The notes below the pieces were generated by a model, which was not told the DNA's origin, searched no databases, and worked only from the letters and a program-made list of their open reading frames with translations. Below are positions 1 to 5,875 of a DNA stretch of 7,823 nt, piece after piece; the stretch's first letter is position 1; every line of letters begins with the position of its first letter. The DNA is from Candidatus Dormiibacterota bacterium (lineage in GTDB: Bacteria; Chloroflexota; Dormibacteria; Aeolococcales; Bog-877), in NCBI GenBank assembly GCA_003135035.1, contig PLDE01000286.1:3391-11213 (forward strand), in the 5' to 3' direction. The position numbers and the translations under genes were made by a program.

Positions 1-102
1 CTCGGTCGGCCCCTAGCCTCCGAACCCGGTGAGTCTACGCCCGGAGCAAGGCTCTGATCGCGGAAACTCCGTGCAACCGAACGCTGGACAGAACGCGCTC
101 AT

Positions 103-109
103 GGAGAGG
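103..109 (+). promoter_or_regulatory. Ribosome binding site choosing the ATG at 113
   Basis: GGAGAGG lies 3 bases before the ATG at 113 (6 bases if only the GGAG core pairs). Neither the in-frame GTG at 29 nor the ATG at 101 has a comparable purine-rich sequence upstream, so this site argues for the shorter protein. Confidence 0.5.
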
Positions 110-112
110 CCA

Positions 113-727
113 ATGCAACGACACGGCCGAGCGCGCCTGCTGATCCGGATGGCGGCGATCCTAGTCGTCGGACTGGGAGTGGGGATAGCCACATCTCTTC
201 TCCAGCCCGAACTTCGGGCTCCCTGGCTGAGCCTGGCCAATGCAGCGAGTCCCTGGCTGACGCCGATGTTCTTCCTGGGGGCGTTCCGGCGACGGCCGTG
301 GGGAGCGGCCCTGGTCGGGGCGACAACCGGATTGCTCGAGCTCCTCGGCTTCTTCGCTATCGCGGCGGTTCGTGGTGACGCCAGCGCGCACAGCTTGGTG
401 CTCTTCTGGGTCGCCTGCGCGCTCCTCGGGGGGCCGATATTCGGGCTTGCCGGTTGGCTGTGGTGGCGAGGGCCACGAGTTCTGAGCGCGTTCGGCGGGG
501 CACTGCTCCCGGCCGCGTTCTTCGCCGAAGCGGCGGTTATTTACGGATGGCGCCTCCACTACCTCCCCAGTGCCATCCTGTTCGTCGCGGTTGGGGTGGG
601 CGTACTCCTGCTCCTCGGCCTGCGTGGCTGGCAGCATGGCCCGATCGCCCTCTGGCTCCTGGTCGCCTTCCCCGCCGGGGTGGTGGCTGAGCTGCTGGTG
701 GGGATGGCCTACAGCCAGGCGTTCTGA
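113..727 (+). CDS. DUF6518-like integral membrane protein
   Basis: Polytopic membrane protein of about 204 residues and unknown function. From the ATG at 113 I see a short basic N-terminus (MQRHGRARLLIR) and about seven hydrophobic segments, near residues 9-28, 37-56, 62-84, 92-113, 118-138, 145-165 and 171-200. Three features resemble the actinobacterial DUF6518 family as I remember it: the SLANAASPW stretch followed by a basic RRRPWGAALVGA loop, the FWVACALLGGPIFGLAG segment, and the FFAEAAVIYGWR segment. No catalytic motif is visible. The frame stays open upstream to a GTG at 29, which would give 232 residues, and an ATG at 101. I prefer 113 because GGAGAGG (103-109) lies just before it, whereas nothing like a ribosome binding site precedes 29. 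The gene converges on ricT, so it is not part of the minus-strand operons. Coding status is firm; the family name is moderately sure. Confidence 0.75.
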   Translation: MQRHGRARLLIRMAAILVVGLGVGIATSLLQPELRAPWLSLANAASPWLTPMFFLGAFRRRPWGAALVGATTGLLELLGFFAIAAVRGDASAHSLVLFWVACALLGGPIFGLAGWLWWRGPRVLSAFGGALLPAAFFAEAAVIYGWRLHYLPSAILFVAVGVGVLLLLGLRGWQHGPIALWLLVAFPAGVVAELLVGMAYSQAF

Positions 728-733
728 GACGAG

Positions 734-749
734 ACCGGACTTGCCCGGT
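734..749. terminator. Possible weak bidirectional terminator hairpin
   Basis: ACCGG (734-738) and CCGGT (745-749) can form a 5-bp stem around a 6-base loop. It sits in the 27-base gap between two converging genes, where a terminator is expected. The stem is short and no T-run follows on either strand, so it does not meet the usual rho-independent pattern. The call rests mainly on position. Confidence 0.25.
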
Positions 750-754
750 AGCGC

Positions 755-1627
755 CTAGCTGCTGCTCCCGACGGGCGGGCGCGAGCGCCGCCGCTTGCCA
801 CCGCCTCCCCCCTCGCCTCGGGCTCGCGGCTCCTGGAGGAGGTCAGCTGCAGGCACGGCAACCACGGTGCCGGACTCGGTCATGGTGACCAGGACCTGCT
901 CCCGGACAACGCTGATCTCGCTGACCCGGGCCGGCTGTCCCTCGAACTCGAGCGCACTTCCCGGCAAAGGAAGGCGGCGCTTGAGGTCGACGTACTGCTC
1001 GTTCTCGTACTGGAGGCAGCACTTGAGCTTGCCGCACATGCCGTTGAGCCGGGTCGGGTTGAGCGGCAGTCCCTGCTCCTTGGCCATCTTGATGGTGACC
1101 GGGACAAATTCCTTGAGCCAGGAGGAGCAGCAGAGGCGGCGCCCACAGGGTCCGTAGCCGTCCTTCTCCTTGGCCTCGTCGCGGGCCCCGATCTGACGCA
1201 GCTCGACCCTGCAGCGCAGCCGCGAGGCCAGCTCTTTGGCCATGTCCTGGTAATCCGTCTGGCGCTCTGCTGTGAAGTCAAAGAGGATGCGGGACTCATC
1301 GAAGCTGATCTCGGCCCGCGACACTTTGATCGGCAGGTCGCGTTCCTGGACCAGATCGCGCGCCTGGCGGACGACCTCGGGAATGCGACCGTCGATCTCG
1401 GCCCGATGCTGGAGGTCTCCCGTGGTGGCCCGGCGGGTCACCGGCGGCAGCGGTTTGGGCACCATGCGCTGGTCCATCTCGGTGGCCTCCATGACCACCT
1501 CGCCGATCTCCGGTCCACGGGCTGTCTCCGCCACGACCTGGGTGCCCGGCACCAACTCCTCGTCCTGGGGGGCGTAGTAGTTGAGAGGTCCGTGGCGGCG
1601 GAATTTAACCCCCACCGCTAAGGGCAT
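755..1627 (-). CDS. ricT: RicT/YaaT-family protein (PSP1 C-terminal domain)
   Basis: PSP1/YaaT-family protein of 290 residues, the family of Bacillus RicT. In Bacillus, RicT works with RicA and RicF in a cytosolic Fe-S complex that promotes RNase Y-dependent mRNA maturation and affects sporulation and biofilm formation; that role is known there and only inferred here. The diagnostic cysteine cluster is present: Cys161 and Cys166-167 in GYGPCGRRLCC, and Cys198 and Cys203-204 in GMCGKLKCCLQYE. The N-terminal part shows GVKFRRHGPLNYY and the RGPEIGEVV stretch typical of the family. The C-terminus (from about residue 270) is a Gly-rich then Arg/Lys-rich tail, probably disordered. The open frame runs 42 codons further upstream into holB, but the ATG at 1627 has GAGG 7 bases before it and matches the family N-terminus. 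It lies 4 bases after holB, so the two are very probably co-transcribed. No RicA or RicF gene is in view. Confidence 0.93.
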   Translation of the reverse strand: MPLAVGVKFRRHGPLNYYAPQDEELVPGTQVVAETARGPEIGEVVMEATEMDQRMVPKPLPPVTRRATTGDLQHRAEIDGRIPEVVRQARDLVQERDLPIKVSRAEISFDESRILFDFTAERQTDYQDMAKELASRLRCRVELRQIGARDEAKEKDGYGPCGRRLCCSSWLKEFVPVTIKMAKEQGLPLNPTRLNGMCGKLKCCLQYENEQYVDLKRRLPLPGSALEFEGQPARVSEISVVREQVLVTMTESGTVVAVPAADLLQEPRARGEGGGGGKRRRSRPPVGSSS

Positions 1628-1631
1628 TGCT

Positions 1632-2753
1632 TTACCTCGGTTCGCTTGCGCTGAGGGCCGGTTTCCGATCGCCACCTGAGGGGCCTGCCGGCTCCTTCCC
1701 GAAGGCGAGGAGCAGGAACCGGTCCAGGACGAGCCGCGGGGTTGCCATCTCATCGAGCCGCGCCAGCGCGTCCAGGGCCAGATCGTACCGCTTGGAGCAC
1801 CCCTCAGGCCCGAGCCGACTGGCCCATACCTTGGCCTGCTCGGCCTGGTCCGGCCAGCGACTCAGTTCCGGGACTCCCGCGGCCTCCAGACAGCAGTCCC
1901 GCAGGAAGCTGGCCCAGACCCTGAGGGCGCTCCTGGTCAGGTCGCGGTCGGTTCCCCGCTCGGCCAGCTTGCGACTGAGCTCGAGCAGTCCCGACGAGCT
2001 TTGACAGGGACAGCCAAGCAGTTGCTCCAGCTGCTCGGCCGCCCGGCGGGCCAGTTGGCGATCGGCGGCCAGGTCGAGCGCTAGTCCGGGCCGGCCCAGG
2101 CAGATCGCCGCTGCCACCCGAGCCGCCTCGCGGCGGATGCCATGCTCACTGACCAGCCACTCGGCTATGGCGTCTGTCTCGACCGGGCCCAAGAGCAGCT
2201 GCTGGCAGCGGCTCCTTAGCGTGCTGGGCAGGTGCTCCGACTCTGGTCGCGAGGTGCAGAGCCAGATCACGGTGTTGGATGGCGGCTCCTCGAGCAGGCG
2301 CAGCAGGCTGTTGGCGGCGGGGAGGCTGAGCCGCTCCGCATTGCCGATCACGGCCACCTTGGCGCTGCCGGCAAAGGCCGAAAGGCTGAGGAAATGCTGC
2401 AGGGTCGGGCCCTCCTCAGCCTCTGGGTCGGACTGGCTGAGGCGGATCCGTTCAATCTTCAGGGTGGCGTCGCCATCGTCGAGCCAGAGGTCGGGGTGGG
2501 AGAGCAGCCCTCCCGGCCAGTTAGCCGCCCCCAGCAATTCCCAGGCCATGGCGAGGGCCAGGGTCGTCTTGCCCACCTGGGGTGGCCCCGAGATCCAGTA
2601 GGCGTGGGACAGCGTTTGGCTGGCCAGCTGGTGCCGCAGGGATGCAACCGCGGGTAGATGGCCGATGACGTCGGTCAGGCCGGCGTAGGGCCGCGGCCCA
2701 ACCCGAGGACGCTTCTCCCCACTGTCGCGCTGAACCTTGCGACCGGCGGCCAC
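1632..2753 (-). CDS. holB: DNA polymerase III delta prime subunit (clamp loader)
   Basis: Delta prime subunit of the DNA polymerase III clamp loader, which with delta and tau/gamma opens the sliding clamp and loads it on primed DNA in the cytosol. The AAA+ fold is recognisable in its 373 residues: TDVIGHLPAVASLR (27-40), Walker A GPPQVGKTT (56-64), the Walker B/box VI region VAVIGNAERLS (133-143), LLRLLEEPPSNTVIWL (150-165) and the SRC motif (181-183) in STLRSRCQQ. The Walker A is intact, but the Walker B acidic position reads IGNAE rather than the usual D-N-A-[DE]. The four zinc-binding cysteines found in many homologues after Walker A are absent. The start is GTG at 2753, supported by GGAGGGG 6 bases upstream; an ATG at 2757 is in another frame and too close to that site. 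The N-terminus is about 25 residues longer than usual before the AAA+ core. ricT follows after 4 bases. tmk, often next to holB, is not here. Confidence 0.9.
   Translation of the reverse strand: MAAGRKVQRDSGEKRPRVGPRPYAGLTDVIGHLPAVASLRHQLASQTLSHAYWISGPPQVGKTTLALAMAWELLGAANWPGGLLSHPDLWLDDGDATLKIERIRLSQSDPEAEEGPTLQHFLSLSAFAGSAKVAVIGNAERLSLPAANSLLRLLEEPPSNTVIWLCTSRPESEHLPSTLRSRCQQLLLGPVETDAIAEWLVSEHGIRREAARVAAAICLGRPGLALDLAADRQLARRAAEQLEQLLGCPCQSSSGLLELSRKLAERGTDRDLTRSALRVWASFLRDCCLEAAGVPELSRWPDQAEQAKVWASRLGPEGCSKRYDLALDALARLDEMATPRLVLDRFLLLAFGKEPAGPSGGDRKPALSASEPR
1635..1638 (-). promoter_or_regulatory. ricT ribosome binding site abutting the holB stop
   Basis: On the minus strand GAGG (1638-1635) is followed directly by the holB TAA (1634-1632), and the ricT ATG begins 7 bases after GAGG. 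The site fixes the ricT start at 1627. Ribosomes finishing holB cover it, which suggests translational coupling. Confidence 0.7.
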
Positions 2754-2858
2754 CCATTACCCCTCCGGAACCAGCCTGGAATCCCTTCAACCTTAGCCGC
2801 CAGGACGCTGCCCTTCCGCATTCCTCGGATCGCCGACCCGCACGCCAGAGGTAGCCGA
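2754..2858 (-). other. Spacer between the secreted-protein gene and holB
   Basis: Apart from the holB ribosome binding site I see no convincing element in these 105 bases. There is no stem followed by a T-run after the upstream stop codon and no clear -35/-10 pair. Either holB-ricT has its own GC-rich promoter that I cannot read, or it is transcribed through from the upstream gene. Confidence 0.4.
2760..2766 (-). promoter_or_regulatory. holB ribosome binding site deciding a GTG start
   Basis: GGAGGGG (2766-2760 on the minus strand) is 6 bases from the GTG at 2753 and only 2 bases from the out-of-frame ATG at 2757. The spacing and the downstream protein match both favour GTG. Confidence 0.7.
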
Positions 2859-5768
2859 TCAGCCCAGCGTGTATAGGAAAGGAGTGCCGCCGGAGCCGCC
2901 GGCGAGGATGCAGACGGTGCGGTCCGGGCTGCAGGCCAGGGCATTGATCTGCCCACTGTGATCGAAGAACTTGGTCCAGTGCGATCCGTTGTCGATGCTC
3001 GCAAAGAGTTCGGAGGAGTGGAAAGCCTGGGTGACCAGCAGGCAACTGACCGCCTGGCAGGCGACCTGCCAGCCGAAGTCCAGGCGCAGGGAGGCCTGGG
3101 AGACCGTCCAGGTTGCGCCGCCGTCAACGGTATGGAACGCTGCCCCGGCACAGGCGGTGGCTCTCTCGCCCCCGCACTGATCGCCGCCCACCGCCCACCC
3201 GTCGCTGGCGGACTGAAACTCAACATCAGTCAAGTTGCTGTAGTAAATGGTGCCGATACCGAAGCCCGGGGTAGTGGGCAGGGGGGGCTGGGGTGGTGGC
3301 TGAGCTTGCCAGCTCTGCCCCAGGTCGCTGCTGAAGAAGACCCCCGGACCGGCCAGCCAGCAGTCGGCAGTGGCAACGCACCGTACGGTGGTGAGGTCAT
3401 TCCCAGGGGAGGTTGCCGGTGACCAGGTGGTCCCGGCATCGGTGGTCGCAATCAGGGTGCTGGCCGTCGTCGACCCCACCGGGATAGCCACGGCGAGGCA
3501 GTCCGAGCTCGATGGACAGGCGATCGACGTGACCGCACTCACCCCCGGCACCGACTCGGCCGTCCAGGACCTGGCTCCGTCTTCGGTCGCGAAGACCTGT
3601 CCCCCCGAGGCAGCAGCCGCACCTTTCGGGGCGGAACCTCCCACGACGCAGTTCTGGGAGCTCGCGCAGCCGATGGCGTCCAGGCCACCGCTGCCGGGCA
3701 CGTCGTGAGTAGACCACGTCCGGCCCCCGTTGGTGGTGGCGGTGACGACGCCAGCGCTACCGCTCCAACCGACGGCGTAGCAGTCCAGGGAACTGGGACA
3801 GGTGGCGTCGTCGTAGACAGCATGGCCCCTAGCCAGTGCCGACTGGGGAACGGGCGACGGCTGCTTGCCAAACAGCGACGAGAGAGGATCCCCGTTCGCC
3901 AGGGGGGCGGTGTAGGTGATCGAAAGAAGTCCGCTGGTGCAGGTGGCGGTGAAGGTCGTCTGGCCGTAGCTGAAGGTGCACTGCCACTGTCCGAAGGTGG
4001 TGGCGACCAGGGGACCACCGGCAGCCAGCAACTGCTTGGCAGCCCCACAGGTCATGTTCGTCACGTTGACTTGCGTGTCCTTGCCGTAAGCCCCCTGGAT
4101 CGTGCCACACGACGTGCCCACCCAAATCACGAACAGCTGCTTGGCGGATCTCTGTCCGGAGCTGACCTCCAGTACGAAGGCACCGCTGTGACTACCGGTC
4201 GCGGGTGTCCCGGAGACATTCCCGGACGGGTCGAGGGTCAACCCCGAGGGCAGGCTGCCCAGTGCTAACGACCACCCGTACGTGCCCGTCCCTCCCGCAG
4301 CTAGGAATTGGTAGCTGAAGGGGGTCCCCGGGATGGCATCCTGGGGAACGACGATGGTGGTGGGGGTCGTGATCTGGAGCGCAGTGGACGCGCTTCGCGG
4401 AGGTCCGGTCGCACTAGCTGCGAGCGACCAGATGGTGAAGCTCTGCTCCGCCACCTGACCGACCGCAGTCACCTTGACCGTGAAAGGACCGCCCTGGCTG
4501 ACCGCAGTCGGGGTGCCGGCAATGGTGCCGTTGGACGAGAGGGAGAGACCCGGTGGCAGGCTGCCCTGAGCTATGGACCAGTAATACAGCTGGTGGCCAG
4601 CCTTCTCATACAGACCGGGGTAGCTGCCCGGGCCAGCCGCTTCCAGGTCGAAGCCGTAAGGCTGGCCCACGGTGGCATTGGAGGGAGCTGACTGGTTGCT
4701 GGGGGTCGTGATGGTTAGCGGGTTGTTGGTGGGTTGGACAGGCGAGGCAGCGTTCGGTGTGGGCAGCTCCAGCCAGCTGAAGGGAGTTGGCGAGGACGGT
4801 AGGCCAACCATGAGGGCATGGCCGGGAGTGGTGTTGGTGTTTATCTCCTGCTCGCCGACAGTGGTGCCGAAGCCTTCGCTCTCACTGCCAAAGTCTTGGC
4901 TGAGGATCCAGAAATAGCCCGCCGGAGTGTGGCTTTTGGGAGGATTGGCGATCACCACGGCGGTGTGTCCAGCGGTAGGCTCCGCAAAGCCCCACGCACC
5001 GGAGGCGCCGAAGCTAACGATGTCTCCCGGAGAGGGCACCTTGTGGTTGTCCCCTCTTGAAGTGGTGGTTTCGGGGATCGGTTTGCCGTCGATCTTGAAG
5101 TGCTTGGGGTTGGTAGCCACCGACGAGACGAACTCGTAGCCGTAGGTGAAGTCGCCGAGCGCGTCATTGGCCGCCGGCTGACCGTAGACCGCAGATAGGT
5201 ACCGAGCCGATAACTCGACGCACTGGAAGCCGTCGGAGTCGTAGGGAGTGGCCGGCGAGAAACCGGCCCCGGCGGGCCCGCAGGCCCACACGTTGTCCGG
5301 CCCCTCGATCTCCGCAGTGGCGCCGTGGACGGTGCAGAAGCGCTTGCCGAAGGGCGACACCGGAGCTGGGTTAGCCCAGACGGAGAAGGCCTTGGTCGCG
5401 GTCTCCCCGGCGCTAGTCACTCGGGCCTCGAAACCACCGCTGTGAGTCACCGATGTAGGTGTGCCCGAAATTACCCCACCGGCTGAGAGCCCGACACCGC
5501 TAGGCAGGGCACCCCCGGCCAGCGCCCAGGTGTAGCTGCCATTACCTCCGCTCGCTTGGAGGGTGAACGAATACGCCTTTCCGACGGTGGCGTTCGGAGG
5601 CGAGGTGGGCGAGGCCGGGGTGGTGATAGCGAGGTCGGAGGACGCCACCGCGTTCTCCGGGAATAGCGACAGCGCTCCCAGGGTGCACAAGCCGGTCGCC
5701 ATCGCGCAAGCGATCAGCGAGCGTCGAGTGGCTAGGAGGTGCAGTGGCGGCGCAGTGCGAGTGAGCAT
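2859..5768 (-). CDS. Secreted multidomain CHAP protein with Ig-like and Asp-box repeats
   Basis: Exported protein of 969 residues. Visible order: a signal peptide (Arg15-Arg16, hydrophobic core about 18-35, likely cleavage after the Ala of ENAVAS, about 42); Ig-like/He_PIG-type domain 1 (48-132); a CHAP-like domain (about 145-325) with candidate catalytic Cys183 in GFQCVELSARY and His268 in AGHTAVV; Ig-like domains 2 (352-448) and 3 (466-550), each running from ITTP through SGTP or AGTP to a closing IW; a four-cysteine module (Cys554, 574, 597, 610); and six repeats (about 655-969) joining a close Cys pair to an Asp-box such as TNGGRTW or TDAGTTW. CHAP domains are cysteine amidases or peptidases that usually cut peptidoglycan. 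A wall-directed role is therefore plausible, with the propeller as a binding surface, but the substrate is unknown. There is no LPXTG motif or C-terminal membrane helix. The ATG at 5768 lacks a ribosome binding site and an in-frame TGA lies 15 bases upstream, so the true N-terminus is uncertain. It sits between housekeeping genes as an accessory gene. Confidence 0.85.
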   Translation of the reverse strand: MLTRTAPPLHLLATRRSLIACAMATGLCTLGALSLFPENAVASSDLAITTPASPTSPPNATVGKAYSFTLQASGGNGSYTWALAGGALPSGVGLSAGGVISGTPTSVTHSGGFEARVTSAGETATKAFSVWANPAPVSPFGKRFCTVHGATAEIEGPDNVWACGPAGAGFSPATPYDSDGFQCVELSARYLSAVYGQPAANDALGDFTYGYEFVSSVATNPKHFKIDGKPIPETTTSRGDNHKVPSPGDIVSFGASGAWGFAEPTAGHTAVVIANPPKSHTPAGYFWILSQDFGSESEGFGTTVGEQEINTNTTPGHALMVGLPSSPTPFSWLELPTPNAASPVQPTNNPLTITTPSNQSAPSNATVGQPYGFDLEAAGPGSYPGLYEKAGHQLYYWSIAQGSLPPGLSLSSNGTIAGTPTAVSQGGPFTVKVTAVGQVAEQSFTIWSLAASATGPPRSASTALQITTPTTIVVPQDAIPGTPFSYQFLAAGGTGTYGWSLALGSLPSGLTLDPSGNVSGTPATGSHSGAFVLEVSSGQRSAKQLFVIWVGTSCGTIQGAYGKDTQVNVTNMTCGAAKQLLAAGGPLVATTFGQWQCTFSYGQTTFTATCTSGLLSITYTAPLANGDPLSSLFGKQPSPVPQSALARGHAVYDDATCPSSLDCYAVGWSGSAGVVTATTNGGRTWSTHDVPGSGGLDAIGCASSQNCVVGGSAPKGAAAASGGQVFATEDGARSWTAESVPGVSAVTSIACPSSSDCLAVAIPVGSTTASTLIATTDAGTTWSPATSPGNDLTTVRCVATADCWLAGPGVFFSSDLGQSWQAQPPPQPPLPTTPGFGIGTIYYSNLTDVEFQSASDGWAVGGDQCGGERATACAGAAFHTVDGGATWTVSQASLRLDFGWQVACQAVSCLLVTQAFHSSELFASIDNGSHWTKFFDHSGQINALACSPDRTVCILAGGSGGTPFLYTLG

Positions 5769-5800
5769 TCGGCGGGCATGTTGTCAGAGCCAACCATCAT
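5732..5800 (-). CDS. Possible 22-codon leader ORF overlapping the secreted-protein start
   Basis: A short ORF starts at tandem ATG codons (5800 and 5797) and ends at TAG (5734-5732), encoding MMVGSDNMPAECSLALRRHC plus two more residues. GGAGGAAGGA sits directly upstream with ideal spacing, the best ribosome binding site in this area. It overlaps the first 37 bases of the large secreted-protein gene in a different frame. It may be a translated leader coupled to that gene. Alternatively it marks the real N-terminus of the secreted protein, displaced by a frameshift or a sequence error. The peptide resembles nothing I recognise. I am confident that the arrangement exists and unsure of its function. 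Confidence 0.35.
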   Translation of the reverse strand: MMVGSDNMPAECSLALRRHCTS

Positions 5801-5806
5801 CGTCAA

Positions 5807-5816
5807 TCCTTCCTCC
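5807..5816 (-). promoter_or_regulatory. Strong Shine-Dalgarno serving the 22-codon ORF
   Basis: GGAGGAAGGA on the minus strand lies 6 bases before the ATG at 5800. It is 38 bases from the ATG at 5768 of the large ORF, too far to serve it directly. The mismatch makes the start of the secreted protein doubtful. Confidence 0.65.
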
Positions 5817-5829
5817 GTTTGCGGTGCCG

Positions 5830-5857
5830 GGTCTAGCGTTTTCCAAGCATTTTTCAA
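5830..5857 (-). promoter_or_regulatory. Possible sigma70-type promoter of the secreted-protein gene
   Basis: TTGAAA (5857-5852) is followed after 16 bases by TAGACC (5835-5830). The -35 is a good match and the -10 a poor one. Its place in an AT-rich patch after purK, just upstream of a strong ribosome binding site, supports a separate transcript with a short leader. The match is weak, and the tandem repeat in the same bases may be the real signal. Confidence 0.3.
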
Positions 5858-5858
5858 G
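5839..5858 (+). repeat. Tandem TTTTYCAAG direct repeat, 11-base period
   Basis: TTTTCCAAG (5839-5847) and TTTTTCAAG (5850-5858) are direct copies differing at one base, with starts 11 bases apart. A further T-run (5859-5864) follows. An 11-base period is about one DNA turn, which would suit side-by-side protein binding. The patch is conspicuously AT-rich within GC-rich surroundings. It overlaps the promoter candidate, so a regulatory role is plausible but unproven. Confidence 0.4.
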
Positions 5859-5875
5859 TTTTTTCGGGGCGCCGC

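Noticed and set aside
1..35. Possible tRNA T-arm on the minus strand (GGGTTCGGAGG)
   Set aside because: The flanking bases do not form the 5-bp T-stem, and no acceptor, D-arm or anticodon arm can be assembled.
29..112. N-terminal extension of the membrane protein from the GTG at 29
   Set aside because: The extra 28 residues are polar and unlike a membrane-protein start, no ribosome binding site precedes 29, and GGAGAGG is placed for the ATG at 113.
161..637. 158-codon minus-strand ORF opposite the membrane protein
   Set aside because: The composition is Pro/Arg/Glu-rich with no recognisable motif, as expected of a mirror frame of a GC-rich gene; the + strand frame has coherent membrane helices.
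1628..1753. 42-codon upstream extension of ricT
   Set aside because: It overlaps the holB 3' end, is low-complexity Ser/Arg-rich, and the ATG at 1627 has its own ribosome binding site and the family N-terminus.
2769..2784. CCAGCCTGG interrupted palindrome upstream of holB as a terminator or operator
   Set aside because: The arms are 4 bases around a single central base, too short and too tight for an RNA hairpin, with no T-run or second copy.
2829..2860. GATCG/CGATC inverted repeat after the secreted gene as a terminator
   Set aside because: The stem is only 5 bp with a loop of over 20 bases, and no T-run follows.
2521..3045. 174-codon minus-strand ORF spanning the secreted gene end and holB start
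   Set aside because: Its ATG at 2757 lies only 2 bases from GGAGGGG, its residues show no family motif, and it overlaps two well-supported genes in another frame.
3705..4268. 187-codon plus-strand ORF opposite the secreted gene
   Set aside because: Its Gly/Arg-rich sequence has no domain signal, while the opposite strand encodes Asp-box repeats and an Ig-like domain; it is a shadow frame.
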